Positions 26,322 through 37,321 of a stretch of DNA of 64,000 bases are shown here, piece by piece. The notes under the pieces are model-generated. The model was not told the origin of the DNA. It was given only the letters and a program-made list of their open reading frames with translations, and did not search any database. Source of the stretch: Anabaenopsis elenkinii CCIBt3563 (GTDB lineage Bacteria; Cyanobacteriota; Cyanobacteriia; Cyanobacteriales; Nostocaceae). The first letter of the stretch is position 1. Each line of letters begins with the position of its first letter. Both the position numbers and the translations under genes were made by a program. The stretch lies in the NCBI RefSeq assembly GCF_015245355.1, contig NZ_CP063311.1:3854427-3918426 (forward strand), read 5' to 3'.

Positions 26322-27227
26322 ATGTGGGACTACACAGATAAAGTATTAGACTTGTTTTACAACCCCAAAAATCAGGGAGCTATTGAAGAAACCAGCGAAT
26401 CTGGTGTTAAGGTAGCAACCGGAGAGGTAGGGAGTATTGCTTGTGGTGATGCTCTGCGACTACACCTTAAAGTTGAGGTCGAATCTGATAAAATATTAGA
26501 TGCTCGCTTTCAAACCTTTGGCTGCACTAGTGCGATCGCCTCTTCGAGTGCTTTAACTGAAATGGTCAAGGGTTTAACCCTGGATGAAGCTTTGAAAATC
26601 TCTAATAAAGAGATTGCAGATTACCTCGGTGGCTTACCAGAAGCCAAGATGCACTGTTCTGTCATGGGACAAGAAGCTTTAGAAGCGGCTATTTATAACT
26701 ATCGAGGTATAGCCCTCCCTACCCATGATGACGATGAAGAAGGTGCATTGATTTGTAGCTGCTTTGGGATTACTGAAGCCAAAATTCGCCGTGTGATTGT
26801 AGAAAATCATCTTACGGAAGCCGAACAAGTAACAAATTATGTAAAAGCTGGTGGCGGATGCGGTTCCTGTTTAGCGAGTATTGATGATATTATAAGAGAT
26901 GTAAAGGAGAAACAAGCCGCCGCAACCGTTGCAAGTAAACAGAAAGTCCCAGTTGCCAACTCTCCCCAGCCATCATCAAAACCTTTAACCAATGTGCAAA
27001 GGATTGCACTCATCCAAAAAGTTCTCGATGAAGAAGTTAGACCCGTACTGATTGCTGATGGTGGAGATGTTGAACTTTACGACCTAGAAGGCGATAAAGT
27101 CAAGGTACTACTCCAAGGTGCTTGTGGTTCTTGTCCTAGCAGTACAGCTACTCTCAAGATTGCTATTGAAGCTAGGTTAAAAGAACGTGTGAGCCAAAAC
27201 TTGGTAGTAGAGGCGGTGGAACCATAA
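26322..27227 (+). CDS. nifU: Fe-S scaffold protein NifU
   Basis: The 301-residue protein has all three NifU modules. An IscU-like domain begins with MWDYTDKVLDLFYNPKN and has C41 in ACGDALRL. A central [2Fe-2S] domain has CSCFGI and CGSCLAS. The C-terminal domain has C268-G-S-C271 in ACGSCPSSTATL. It assembles transient clusters from NifS sulfur and passes them to the nitrogenase proteins. It lies 93 bases after nifS, in the operon. Confidence 0.97.
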   Translation: MWDYTDKVLDLFYNPKNQGAIEETSESGVKVATGEVGSIACGDALRLHLKVEVESDKILDARFQTFGCTSAIASSSALTEMVKGLTLDEALKISNKEIADYLGGLPEAKMHCSVMGQEALEAAIYNYRGIALPTHDDDEEGALICSCFGITEAKIRRVIVENHLTEAEQVTNYVKAGGGCGSCLASIDDIIRDVKEKQAAATVASKQKVPVANSPQPSSKPLTNVQRIALIQKVLDEEVRPVLIADGGDVELYDLEGDKVKVLLQGACGSCPSSTATLKIAIEARLKERVSQNLVVEAVEP

Positions 27228-27281
27228 CTCTCAGACTTAGATACAGCAGAAATACCACTTCTTAATCATGGAGAGCAACAG

Positions 27282-27820
27282 CAAGTAGGATGTGAAACAG
27301 ATAGATATCGCCACATCAATTGATTCCTACTCACAACGTACAGCAACAGCAAATAGGTGGAAGTATTTTACACCTGATTGCCCATGGCATTATCCAACTC
27401 GCAGCACAAGGAACAGGATATGACTACATTGTACGAGAAAATTGGTGGACAGCCAACACTTGAGAAAGTAGTTGATGCTTTTCACAACAGCATTATGGCA
27501 GATAGTAGCCTCAAAGGCTTCTTTGCTAAAACCGATATGGCGAAACAACGCGCCCATCAAATTGCTTTCTTCTCTCAAATTCTCGAAGGTCCAAAGCAAT
27601 ACTCTGGCCGTCCCATGGACAAAACCCACTCAGGGATGAAGCTCAGTGAGCAACACTTTGAAGCTGTGAGCAAGCACCTGACTGCAGCCATGACCGCTAG
27701 TGGAGTATCCGCAGAAGACGCTAGCGCTGCAATGGCTAAAGTCTCTAGCCTCAAAGCCGCTATTTTGAATAAGTAAGAAATCTGCATTGATTGGCCTATC
27801 ACTCCTTCACATCCTACTTG
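27282..27820. repeat. 15-bp inverted repeats bracketing glbN
   Basis: CAAGTAGGATGTGAA at 27282-27296 and its exact complement TTCACATCCTACTTG at 27806-27820 flank the glbN gene. The pair lies in the nifU-glbN and glbN-nifH spacers. Confidence 0.7.
27420..27776 (+). CDS. glbN: Cyanoglobin, truncated haemoglobin
   Basis: The 118-residue group 1 truncated haemoglobin begins TTLYEKIGGQPTLEKVVDAF, and its length matches GlbN. H70 is the expected proximal haem ligand, and H46 matches the distal ligand of the hexacoordinate Synechocystis protein. In Nostoc commune the same gene lies between nifU and nifH and is made under nitrogen starvation at low O2; an O2-scavenging or NO-linked role is proposed. 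ATG at 27420 with AAGGA upstream is preferred over the in-frame ATG at 27384. Confidence 0.95.
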   Translation: MTTLYEKIGGQPTLEKVVDAFHNSIMADSSLKGFFAKTDMAKQRAHQIAFFSQILEGPKQYSGRPMDKTHSGMKLSEQHFEAVSKHLTAAMTASGVSAEDASAAMAKVSSLKAAILNK

Positions 27821-27854
27821 TTTTCCCTACCTATTCTAAAGTATGTAATTCCCC

Positions 27855-27889
27855 TGTCATTTGTCCAGGGAGACTGGACAACAATGACA
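27855..27889 (+). promoter_or_regulatory. Stem-loop in the nifH leader
   Basis: TGTCATTTGTCCA (27855-27867) pairs with TGGACA and AATGACA (27875-27889), with a two-base bulge. It lies 180 bases before the nifH ATG. In Anabaena the abundant nifH mRNA 5' end arises by processing at a conserved stem-loop in this spacer; this hairpin is a likely equivalent (established for relatives, inferred here). Confidence 0.6.
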
Positions 27890-28041
27890 CGGCAAACTTA
27901 AACAAAAACTTAACCCCGAACTATTATGACACCAAAACCCTTTAATTATGCTGTGGAGCGATCGCCCCCGCGACGTTCTACAACACGCGCTCACTGCTGT
28001 AGCTCAACAGGCGTGAACGTCAACACACAGATCCACACTAA

Positions 28042-28959
<918 letters not shown>

Positions 28960-29020
28960 TAACACACAGGGAAAAAGGAAAAGGAAAGAATTATCTCTGA
29001 CCTTTTACCTTTGACCTTAC

Positions 29021-29037
29021 CCCCTATCCTTTAGGGG
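29021..29037 (+). repeat. Hairpin between nifH and nifD
   Basis: CCCCTA (29021-29026) pairs with TAGGGG (29032-29037). It lies 62 bases after the nifH stop and may stabilise the monocistronic nifH message or attenuate readthrough. Confidence 0.45.
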
Positions 29038-29085
29038 AATTCCATCTACCTTATCCCCAGATCCTTACTAACTTGAGAGGCTAAA

Positions 29086-30588
29086 ATGACACCTCCAGAA
29101 AACAAGAAGATTGTCGAAGAAAGAAAAGAACTTATTAAAGAAGTTCTAGAAGCTTACCCTGATAAAGCTAAGAAAAAACGCGAAAAGCACTTAAACGTAT
29201 TTGAAGAAGGTAAGAGCGATTGCGGTGTTAAGTCTAACATCAAATCTCTTCCTGGTGTAATGACCGCCCGTGGTTGTGCTTATGCAGGTTCTAAAGGTGT
29301 GGTTTGGGGTCCTATTAAGGACATGATCCACATCAGCCACGGTCCTGTAGGTTGCGGTTACTGGTCTTGGTCTGGTCGTCGTAACTACTACATTGGTACT
29401 ACAGGTGTTGATACCTTTGGTACTATGCACTTTACCTCTGACTTCCAAGAACGGGATATCGTTTTCGGTGGTGACAAAAAACTACTGAAATTAATCCAAG
29501 AGTTGGAAGAATTATTCCCTCTCAACCGTGGTGTTTCTATTCAGTCTGAATGTCCCATCGGTCTAATTGGGGATGACATCGAAGCTGTAGCTAAGAAAGC
29601 AGCAAAAGAGATTGATAAGCCTGTTGTTCCTGTACGTTGCGAAGGTTTCCGCGGTGTTTCCCAGTCCTTGGGTCACCACATCGCTAACGACATGATTCGT
29701 GACTGGGTATTCCCCAGAGCTGACAAAGCTAAGGCTGACGGTACACTTAACTTTGAATCTACTCCCTATGACGTAGCCATTATCGGTGACTACAACATTG
29801 GTGGTGATGCTTGGGCTAGCCGCATCTTACTAGAAGAAATCGGCTTGCGTGTAGTTGCTCAATGGTCTGGTGATGGTACCATCAACGAAATGTTGATGAC
29901 CCCCAACGTCAAGATGAACCTCATCCACTGTTACCGCTCGATGAACTACATCAGCCGTCACATGGAAGAGAAATATGGTATTCCCTGGTTAGAATACAAC
30001 TTCTTCGGTCCTACCAAGATTGCTGAATCCTTACGGGAAATTGCCTCTAAGTTTGACGCCAAGATCCAAGAAAACGCTGAGAAGGTGATCGCTAAGTATC
30101 AGCCTACCATGGATGCGATCGTTAACAAGTATCGCCCCCGTTTGGAAGGTAAGACTGTCGCCATGATGGTTGGTGGTCTGCGTCCTCGCCACGTTGTCCC
30201 AGCTTTCCAAGACTTGGGTATGAAAATGATTGGTACTGGTTATGAGTTCGCTCATAACGACGACTACAAACGTACCACTCACTACATCGAAAATGGCACC
30301 ATCGTTTACGATGACGTCACCGCTTACGAGTTTGAAGAGTTTGTTAAGGCTCTTAAACCAGACTTAATTGCTTCCGGTGTGAAAGAGAAGTACGTCTTCC
30401 AAAAGATGGGTCTACCTTTCCGTCAAATGCACTCTTGGGATTACTCCGGTCCTTATCACGGTTATGATGGCTTCGCTATCTTCGCTCGCGATATGGATTT
30501 GGCACTCAATAGCCCAACCTGGGGACTAATTGGCGCTCCCTGGAGCAAAAAGGCTGACGCTAAAGCTAAAGCCAAAGCTACCGCCTAA
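29086..30588 (+). CDS. nifD: Nitrogenase MoFe protein alpha chain NifD
   Basis: The 500-residue subunit carries FeMo-co. P-cluster ligands are C64, C90 and C156; FeMo-co ligands are C282 (LIHCYRS) and H449 (QMHSWDYSG). The reading frame is uninterrupted. The 11-bp sequence GGATTACTCCG, used as the XisA attachment site in Anabaena PCC 7120, is present once at 30438-30448, so either no element was ever inserted or it was lost cleanly. The C-terminus has an Ala-Lys tail. Confidence 0.98.
   Translation: MTPPENKKIVEERKELIKEVLEAYPDKAKKKREKHLNVFEEGKSDCGVKSNIKSLPGVMTARGCAYAGSKGVVWGPIKDMIHISHGPVGCGYWSWSGRRNYYIGTTGVDTFGTMHFTSDFQERDIVFGGDKKLLKLIQELEELFPLNRGVSIQSECPIGLIGDDIEAVAKKAAKEIDKPVVPVRCEGFRGVSQSLGHHIANDMIRDWVFPRADKAKADGTLNFESTPYDVAIIGDYNIGGDAWASRILLEEIGLRVVAQWSGDGTINEMLMTPNVKMNLIHCYRSMNYISRHMEEKYGIPWLEYNFFGPTKIAESLREIASKFDAKIQENAEKVIAKYQPTMDAIVNKYRPRLEGKTVAMMVGGLRPRHVVPAFQDLGMKMIGTGYEFAHNDDYKRTTHYIENGTIVYDDVTAYEFEEFVKALKPDLIASGVKEKYVFQKMGLPFRQMHSWDYSGPYHGYDGFAIFARDMDLALNSPTWGLIGAPWSKKADAKAKAKATA
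30438..30448. other. Unoccupied nifD-element attachment sequence
   Basis: GGATTACTCCG encodes part of W-D-Y-S-G in NifD. It is identical to the direct repeat flanking the 11-kb nifD element of Anabaena PCC 7120, and it occurs here as a single intact copy. Confidence 0.75.
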
Positions 30589-30617
30589 ATCAGTGGAAAA
30601 GGGATAAATAGGGATGG

Positions 30618-30637
30618 CCTGGGGTTTTAGCCCCAGG
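30618..30637 (+). repeat. Hairpin between nifD and nifK
   Basis: CCTGGGG (30618-30624) pairs with CCCCAGG (30631-30637). AT-rich repeats of AATTCAAAAGTT type follow up to about 30710. It may act in mRNA stability. Confidence 0.45.
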
Positions 30638-30795
30638 GGAGGAGTTGGGAATTCAAAGTTCAAAATTCAAAAGTTAAAAGTTAATTTTGATTTTTGCATT
30701 CTGAATTTTGAGTGACATTCCCACCCCCACCCTATAAAATTCCCCCCCAAATTTCCCAACTACTAACGAATCATGTAAGCTTGGAGAACCAGCAA

Positions 30796-32331
30796 ATGCC
30801 TCAGAATCCAGATAAAATTCAAGACCACGTTGAGTTATTCCACCAACCAGAGTACAAACAACTCTTCCAAAACAAGAAGGAATTTGAAAACGGTCACAGC
30901 CCCGAAGAAATCGAACGGGTTGCAGAATGGACCAAGGGTTGGGAATATCGCGAAAAGAACTTTGCTCGTGAAGCATTAACCATCAACCCTGCTAAAGGTT
31001 GCCAACCTTTAGGTGCAATTTTTGCTGCTGTGGGTTTTGAAGGTACTCTACCCTTTGTACAAGGTTCTCAAGGTTGCGTTGCATACTTCCGTACCCACTT
31101 AACCCGTCACTACAAAGAACCATTCTCTGGTGTGTCTTCTTCCATGACTGAAGACGCAGCGGTATTCGGTGGTATGCAGAACATGATTGATGGGTTGGCT
31201 AACTCTTACCAACTCTACAAGCCCAAGATGATTGCTGTTTGCACCACCTGTATGGCTGAGGTTATTGGTGATGACTTACAAGCTTTCATCAACAACGCTA
31301 AGGATGCTGGTTCAGTTCCTAAGAATTTCCCAGTCCCTTATGCTCACACACCTAGCTTTGTTGGTTCCCACATCACTGGTTACGACAACATGATGAAGGG
31401 TATTCTTTCTAACCTGACCGCAGGTCAGAAGAAAGCCACCAGCAATGGCAAAATCAACTTTATCCCAGGTTTTGACACCTACGTCGGCAACAACCGTGAA
31501 ATCAAGCGTATTGCAGGTTTATTCGGTTTTGACTACACCATTCTAGCTGATAACAGTGACTACCTGGATTCACCCAACACAGGTGAATTCGATATGTATC
31601 CCGGTGGTACTAAGTTGGAAGATGCCGCAGACTCCATCAACGCTAAGGCTACAGTGTTTCTGCAAGCGCACTCCACAGTTAAGACCCGTGAGTACATTGA
31701 AAAAGAATGGAAGCAAGAAGTTGTAGTTTCCCGTCCTTGGGGTATTAAGGCTACTGACGAGTTCTTGATGAAACTCAGTGAATTGAGCGGTAAGCCCATT
31801 CCTGAAGAGTTGGAAATCGAACGCGGTCGCGCAGTTGATGCTATGACCGACTCCCACGCTTGGATTCACGGTAAGCGCTTCGCTATCTACGGTGAGCCAG
31901 ACTTGGTATACAGCGTAGTTGGTTTCATGTTAGAAATGGGTGCTGAACCTGTGCATATCTTGGTTCACAACTCCAATGATGTGTTTGAAAAAGAACTTCA
32001 AGCTCTACTAGATTCTAGTCCTTTTGGTCAAGGCGCAACCATCTGGGGTGGTAAAGACCTATGGCATATGCGTTCTTTACTGTTCACTGAACCTGTAGAC
32101 TTGCTGATTGGTAACTCCTATGGTAAGTACCTGTGGCGTGATTGTAAGGTTCCCCTGGTAAGAATTGGTTATCCCATCATGGATCGCCACCACTTACACC
32201 GCTACAGCACCATTGGCTATCAAGGTGTGATCAACTTGCTCAACTGGATTGTCAATACAATCTTTGAAGAAATCGATCGCAACACCAACATTCCTTCTAA
32301 AACAGATATTTCTTACGACTTAATTCGCTAA
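30796..32331 (+). CDS. nifK: Nitrogenase MoFe protein beta chain NifK
   Basis: The 511-residue subunit shares the P-cluster with NifD. Ligands C69 (KGCQPLGA), C94 (SQGCVAYF) and C152 (CTTCMAEV) are seen. ATG at 30796 is chosen because GGAGAA lies 8 bases upstream and the family N-terminus [20 protein letters not shown] begins there; the longer frame from GTG at 30712 covers spacer repeats. Length is typical. Codon bias resembles nifH and nifD. Confidence 0.98.
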   Translation: MPQNPDKIQDHVELFHQPEYKQLFQNKKEFENGHSPEEIERVAEWTKGWEYREKNFAREALTINPAKGCQPLGAIFAAVGFEGTLPFVQGSQGCVAYFRTHLTRHYKEPFSGVSSSMTEDAAVFGGMQNMIDGLANSYQLYKPKMIAVCTTCMAEVIGDDLQAFINNAKDAGSVPKNFPVPYAHTPSFVGSHITGYDNMMKGILSNLTAGQKKATSNGKINFIPGFDTYVGNNREIKRIAGLFGFDYTILADNSDYLDSPNTGEFDMYPGGTKLEDAADSINAKATVFLQAHSTVKTREYIEKEWKQEVVVSRPWGIKATDEFLMKLSELSGKPIPEELEIERGRAVDAMTDSHAWIHGKRFAIYGEPDLVYSVVGFMLEMGAEPVHILVHNSNDVFEKELQALLDSSPFGQGATIWGGKDLWHMRSLLFTEPVDLLIGNSYGKYLWRDCKVPLVRIGYPIMDRHHLHRYSTIGYQGVINLLNWIVNTIFEEIDRNTNIPSKTDISYDLIR

Positions 32332-32467
32332 GAATTGCAGAGTGCTAATCAAGGGTAAGGAAGGGGAGTAAGGGCTAGGGGCAAAAAGGATGATATTCAT
32401 GCCCAATGCCCCTAGATCCCTACTTACCTTTTTCTAGCAAATTCAATCTTTACTGGAGGTATTAATT

Positions 32468-32797
32468 ATGGAAACTATACATCATACTCACTCTGATCAT
32501 CATTACCATCCACCTAACTCTCAAAAATCTGGTTGGTTTCAGAAAATTTTCAATCCTCTGCGTGGTTTACTAGATGGGATTGAAGTGAGAAATTATCATC
32601 TGGCTCATCTAATTTGCCGGGTCATTCCTTGCTGTTGTCCTTTTGAGCGCAATGTTAATTTATTTGGTCGGAGTTTCCATATTCCGCCTTTGTGTAAACT
32701 CAATCCTGTATATGATGAGTTGGTGGGTATGCGTTTTCGTGCCTTATCTTTTCTGGCTGATGAATGTGGGGAAGATGTCACGAAGTATATTTGTTAG
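32468..32797 (+). CDS. Mo-dependent nitrogenase C-terminal domain protein
   Basis: The 109-residue protein has a His-rich N-terminus (HHTHSDHHYHPP). A conserved domain follows with HLICRVIPCCCPFERNVNLF and PPLCKLNPVYDELVGMRFRAL, matching the cyanobacterial Mo-nitro_C family. An equivalent gene lies between nifK and nifE in Anabaena PCC 7120 (all1439). The function is unknown; Cys and His content suggests metal handling. A GGAGG site precedes the ATG. The spacer to nifE is 176 bases. Confidence 0.88.
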   Translation: METIHHTHSDHHYHPPNSQKSGWFQKIFNPLRGLLDGIEVRNYHLAHLICRVIPCCCPFERNVNLFGRSFHIPPLCKLNPVYDELVGMRFRALSFLADECGEDVTKYIC

Positions 32798-32973
32798 GCA
32801 GTGATATTGATTTTTTAATGCTCTTGCAAAAGTACATTTTATGATAATTAGTCCACAGATGAACACAGATGAACATTAATCTAGGTTATCTGGTTTGTAT
32901 GTGGTCAACAGAGGAGTTTTGCAAGCAGTGTATTACTTAATATTTAACACGTCGATCCAGCAAGAGAAGAGAC

Positions 32974-34353
32974 ATGAAAAGTACCCAAGGCAAAATTAAT
33001 GAGCTGCTGAGTGAGTCGGGATGTGAACACAATCAGCACAAACAAGGTGAGAAGAAAAATAAGTCTTGTACCCAACAAGCCCAGCCGGGTGCGGCTCAAG
33101 GTGGTTGCGCTTTTGATGGTGCAATGATTGCTTTGGTGCCAATTACTGATGCGGCTCATTTGGTTCACGGCCCTATTGCTTGTGCTGGTAATTCTTGGGG
33201 TAGTCGTGGTAGTCTTTCCTCTGGCCCCCAACTCTACAAGATGGGTTTTACTACCGATTTGAGTGAAAATGATGTAATTTTCGGGGGTGAAAAGAAGCTC
33301 TATCAGGCGATTCTGCAACTTAAAGAACGCTACAATCCTGCAGCCATTTTTGTCTACGCTACTTGTGTCACTGCTTTGATTGGCGATGATATCGATGCTG
33401 TTTGCAAGGCTGCGGCTGAGAAAACTGGCACTCCTGTGATTCCTGTGATTGCTCCGGGGTTCATTGGCAGTAAGAACTTGGGTAACCGCTTTGGTGGTGA
33501 GGCTTTGCTGGAATATGTAGTTGGTACGGCAGAACCAGAAATAACTACCCCTTATGATATTAACTTGATCGGCGAGTATAATATCGCCGGGGAAATGTGG
33601 GGAGTCACACCACTGCTGGAAAAGTTAGGTATTCGTGTTTTATCTAAAATAACGGGGGATGCTCGCTATAACGAGGTTCGTTACGCCCACCGGGCCAGGC
33701 TCAATGTGATGATCTGTTCCCGTGCGTTGCTGAATATGGCTAGAAAGATGGAGGAACGTTACAACATTCCTTACATTGAGGAGTCTTTCTATGGCATTGA
33801 TGATATGAATCGCTGTCTGCGAAATATTGCGGCACAATTGGGTGATGCTGATTTGCAGGAGCGCACGGAAAAGTTAATTGGTGAGGAAACTGCAGCTCTT
33901 GATGTGGCCTTGGCTCCCTATCGCGCTCGACTTAAAGGTAAGCGGGTTGTATTATATACCGGTGGTGTCAAGAGTTGGTCGATTATCTCCGCGGCTAAGG
34001 ACTTGGGTATAGAAGTCGTTGCTACTAGTACTAGAAAAAGTACTGAGGAAGATAAAGCCCGGATCAAGAGGTTGATTGGTAATGATGGCATCATGATGGA
34101 GAAGGGTAACGCTAAGGAATTGTTAAAGCTGGTGAAGGACACCGGCGCTGATATGTTGATTGCCGGGGGTCGTAATCAATACACTGCTTTAAAAGCCCGG
34201 ATTCCTTTCCTGGATATCAACCAAGAACGCCACCATCCCTATGCTGGTTATGTGGGTATGGTGGAGATGGCACGGGAATTATATGAGGCTCTGTATAGCC
34301 CTATTTGGGAACAAATACGTAAACCCGCCCCTTGGGAAGAGTCTGAGGGATAA
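32974..34353 (+). CDS. nifE: FeMo-co assembly scaffold NifE
   Basis: The 459-residue protein is the alpha-like half of the NifEN scaffold on which the NifB product is matured. The conserved Cys positions resemble Nif[20 protein letters not shown] and [12 protein letters not shown]. The N-terminus [15 protein letters not shown] is typical. AAGAGAAGA precedes the ATG. It ends 45 bases before the nifN start. Confidence 0.97.
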   Translation: MKSTQGKINELLSESGCEHNQHKQGEKKNKSCTQQAQPGAAQGGCAFDGAMIALVPITDAAHLVHGPIACAGNSWGSRGSLSSGPQLYKMGFTTDLSENDVIFGGEKKLYQAILQLKERYNPAAIFVYATCVTALIGDDIDAVCKAAAEKTGTPVIPVIAPGFIGSKNLGNRFGGEALLEYVVGTAEPEITTPYDINLIGEYNIAGEMWGVTPLLEKLGIRVLSKITGDARYNEVRYAHRARLNVMICSRALLNMARKMEERYNIPYIEESFYGIDDMNRCLRNIAAQLGDADLQERTEKLIGEETAALDVALAPYRARLKGKRVVLYTGGVKSWSIISAAKDLGIEVVATSTRKSTEEDKARIKRLIGNDGIMMEKGNAKELLKLVKDTGADMLIAGGRNQYTALKARIPFLDINQERHHPYAGYVGMVEMARELYEALYSPIWEQIRKPAPWEESEG

Positions 34354-34398
34354 GGGGAAGGATTGTCAGTTCATGACCAACGAATAAGTATAAATGCA

Positions 34399-35727
34399 AT
34401 GGCGATTGTTAATCTTCCTAATAAACCACTTACAGTTAATCCCCTGAAACAAAGCCAAGCTTTGGGTGCATCTTTAGCTTTTTTGGGCTTGAAGGGGATG
34501 ATTCCTTTATTTCACGGTTCCCAAGGTTGTACTGCCTTCGCTAAAGTTGTGCTTGTACGGCATTTTCGGGAAGCTATTCCCCTGGCTACTACAGCCATGA
34601 CGGAAGTTACTACTATCTTGGGTGGTGAGGAGAATGTGGAACAAGCAATTCTCACTTTGGTGGAGAAGGTCAGTCCCGAAATTATTGGTTTATGTAGTAC
34701 AGGACTGACGGAAACCAGAGGAGATGAGCTAGAGCGGTTTCTCAAGGAAATCCGCGATCGCCATCAGTCCCTAAATTATCTGCCTATTGTATATGCTACT
34801 ACCCCAGACTTTAAGGGGGCGTTGCAAGATGGGTTTGGGGCGGCTGTGGAAAGTATAGTCAGGGAAATCCCCCAAGCTGGTGGGGTCAGAACTGAACAAG
34901 TGACTATTTTGGCAGGTTCTGCGTTTACACCGGGGGATATACAGGAAATTAAAGAGATGGTCACAGCCTTTGGCTTAGTGCCAATCTTTGTTCCTGACCT
35001 GGGGGCTTCTCTTGATGGTCATTTAGAGGATGATTATACTGCTATTACAGCTAGTGGTACTACCTTAAAACAACTAAGAGATGTAGGTAGTTCAGCCTTT
35101 ACCATCGCTTTGGGCGAGAGTATGCGACCGGCGGCTAAAATCCTGGAGGAGCGGTTTAATATCCCCTATGAGGTGTTTAGTGAACTGACGGGATTAGAAC
35201 CGGTAGATGAGTTCCTGCAAGCATTATCTATTCTCAGTAGCAATCCAGTACCGGAAAAATACCGCCGTCAACGTCGCCAGTTACAAGATGCGATGTTAGA
35301 TGCTCATTTTTACTTTAGTGCCAAGCGGGTTTCCTTGGCTCTAGAACCAGATTTGTTATGGTCAATGGTTAACTTTTTGCAGTCCATGGGAAGTCAAATT
35401 CATGGGGCGGTGACTACGACGCGATCGCCGCTGTTGGAAAAACTCCCGGTAAAAAGTGTTACCATCGGCGATTTAGATGATTTTGAGCAATTAGCCCTTG
35501 GGTCTGATTTATTGATTGGTAACTCTAATCTAGGTGCGATCGCAAAACGGCTCTCAGTTCCCCTGTATCGTCTAGGTATTCCCATTTACGACCGTTTGGG
35601 TAATGGATACTTTACTAAAGTTGGTTACCGAGGCACCATAGAGTTGTTATTTGGCATTGGTAATCTATTTTTAGAGGCTGAAGAACAGAGAGTCAAACAC
35701 TTATGGAACTTAGGGAATGGGGATTAA
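34399..35727 (+). CDS. nifN: FeMo-co assembly scaffold NifN
   Basis: The 442-residue protein is the beta-like half of NifEN. Motifs include VNPLKQSQALGASLAF, FHGSQGCTAFAKVVLVRHF and LCSTGLTETRGDELER. ATG at 34399 begins AIVNLPNKPLTVNP, as in relatives; the frame from TTG at 34363 adds 12 untypical residues. No strong ribosome-binding site is seen, so translation may be coupled to nifE. Confidence 0.96.
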   Translation: MAIVNLPNKPLTVNPLKQSQALGASLAFLGLKGMIPLFHGSQGCTAFAKVVLVRHFREAIPLATTAMTEVTTILGGEENVEQAILTLVEKVSPEIIGLCSTGLTETRGDELERFLKEIRDRHQSLNYLPIVYATTPDFKGALQDGFGAAVESIVREIPQAGGVRTEQVTILAGSAFTPGDIQEIKEMVTAFGLVPIFVPDLGASLDGHLEDDYTAITASGTTLKQLRDVGSSAFTIALGESMRPAAKILEERFNIPYEVFSELTGLEPVDEFLQALSILSSNPVPEKYRRQRRQLQDAMLDAHFYFSAKRVSLALEPDLLWSMVNFLQSMGSQIHGAVTTTRSPLLEKLPVKSVTIGDLDDFEQLALGSDLLIGNSNLGAIAKRLSVPLYRLGIPIYDRLGNGYFTKVGYRGTIELLFGIGNLFLEAEEQRVKHLWNLGNGD

Positions 35728-35796
35728 CAATTAATTGATTGTCAATCCCCCATACCCAACACCCAATACCCGATCCTTAATTCACACAAAAAGAGA

Positions 35797-36186
35797 ATGA
35801 AAATAGCCTTTACCACCAGTGACCGAGTTCATATTAATGCTCACTTTGGGTGGGCTAGAGAAATTGATGTTTATGAAATCTCTGATGAGGGATATCAATT
35901 TCTGGAAACTCTAAAATTTGAGGGTGATCTCAAAGAAGATGGTAACGAGGATAAAATCACCCCTAAACTAGATGCTTTAGTCGATTGTACCATCGTTTAT
36001 GTTGCTGCCATTGGTGGTAGTGCCGCAGCCCGTTTAATTAAGAAAGGCGTCACCCCAGTCAAAGCCAAATCAGAAACAGAAGAAATTAGTGAAGTTCTCA
36101 CAAAACTAGTAAAAACCCTCAAAGGTAATCCTCCCCCTTGGTTGCGTAAAGCATTGAAACAAACCACTCCTAACTTTGCAGATTAA
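35797..36186 (+). CDS. nifX: FeMo-co carrier protein NifX
   Basis: The 129-residue protein carries cofactor precursors between NifB and NifEN. It shows the dinitrogenase iron-molybdenum cofactor domain: MKIAFTTSDRVHINAHFGWA and a later VYVAAIGGSAAARLIKKGVTP. It resembles the C-terminal domain of NifB in this window. A short STRR-type spacer with CCCATACCCAACACCC separates it from nifN. Confidence 0.95.
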   Translation: MKIAFTTSDRVHINAHFGWAREIDVYEISDEGYQFLETLKFEGDLKEDGNEDKITPKLDALVDCTIVYVAAIGGSAAARLIKKGVTPVKAKSETEEISEVLTKLVKTLKGNPPPWLRKALKQTTPNFAD

Positions 36187-36206
36187 CTTGAAGTTTAAGC
36201 CACGGT

Positions 36207-36683
36207 ATGAGTACAAATAATAGTGTAAACGGCAGCACCAATACAGTAGTCTTGAACTCGCCTTTTCTCAAGACATTAGTCCAACAAATTCGCGGACAAG
36301 ATACTTATGGGGTTTATCGTAACTGGTCAGATGAATTAATACTCAAACCCTTTGTAGTTACCAAACAAAAGAAACGGGAAATTTCTCTAGAAGGTGAAGT
36401 TGATCCGATTACTCAAGCTCGGATTATGGCATTTTTCCGCGCTGTAGCCGCTGGTATAGAACAGGAAACAGGCCTAATTTCTCAGGTAGTGCTTGACTTA
36501 AGTCATGAAGGATTTGGCTGGGCGCTGGTTTTCTCTGGTCGTCTTTTGCTCACTAAAAAAACCTTGCGTGACGCTCACAGATTTGGTTTTGATTCCCTGG
36601 AGAAGTTAGCCCAAGAGGGAGATACTTATGTGCAAAAAGGCATTGAATTAGGCAAAAGATTCGCCGAGGTAGGGAACCTTTAA
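36207..36683 (+). CDS. NifX-associated nitrogen fixation protein (DUF269)
   Basis: The 158-residue protein matches the NifX-associated DUF269 family: FLKTLVQQIRGQDTYGVYRNW, then LDLSHEGFGWALVFSGRLL. It is nearly always next to nifX; the function is not defined but is presumed to lie in FeMo-co maturation. It is separated from nifX by 20 bases. A long hairpin follows. Confidence 0.92.
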   Translation: MSTNNSVNGSTNTVVLNSPFLKTLVQQIRGQDTYGVYRNWSDELILKPFVVTKQKKREISLEGEVDPITQARIMAFFRAVAAGIEQETGLISQVVLDLSHEGFGWALVFSGRLLLTKKTLRDAHRFGFDSLEKLAQEGDTYVQKGIELGKRFAEVGNL

Positions 36684-36706
36684 AACAGCCGGAGAAATGA
36701 CATTAA

Positions 36707-36742
36707 CTTTGTGTCTTTGGGAGTATCCCAAAGACAACAAAG
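36707..36742 (+). repeat. Long hairpin between the NifX-associated gene and the CCE_0567-family gene
   Basis: CTTTGTGTCTTTGGGA (from 36707) pairs with TCCCAAAGACA and ACAAAG (to 36742) around GTA, giving about 16 bp with one bulge. No T-run follows, so it is more likely a processing or stability element within the operon than a full terminator. Confidence 0.55.
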
Positions 36743-36787
36743 GTGTTTATTGGGATGTTTCTGCTGTGTTGATCATCAGGAGTACTA

Positions 36788-36993
36788 GTGAGCAAAACAA
36801 GTATTGAAGAACTGAAAACTCAAATTAAGCGGCTGAATAGTAAAGCTGGTCAAATGAAGATGGATCTGCATGATTTAGCCGAAGGTTTGCCCACAGATTA
36901 CAAAACACTTATGGATGTGGCGGCTGCGACTTATAAAATCTATGAACAGCTAGATCAGCTTAAGCAACAACTGAAAATTATGGAGAATTCTCA

Positions 36994-36997
<4 letters not shown>
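36788..36997 (+). CDS. CCE_0567 family metalloprotein
   Basis: The 69-residue helical protein matches the small CCE_0567 family found beside nifW in cyanobacteria: IEELKTQIKRLNSKAGQMKMDLHDLAEGLP. It probably forms a two-helix dimer; metal binding is assumed from the family name, and its role in fixation is unknown. It starts with GTG, with a CAGGAG site eight bases upstream. It overlaps nifW by four bases. Confidence 0.88.
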
Positions 36998-37311
<314 letters not shown>

Positions 37312-37321
37312 GAGGTAAAAA

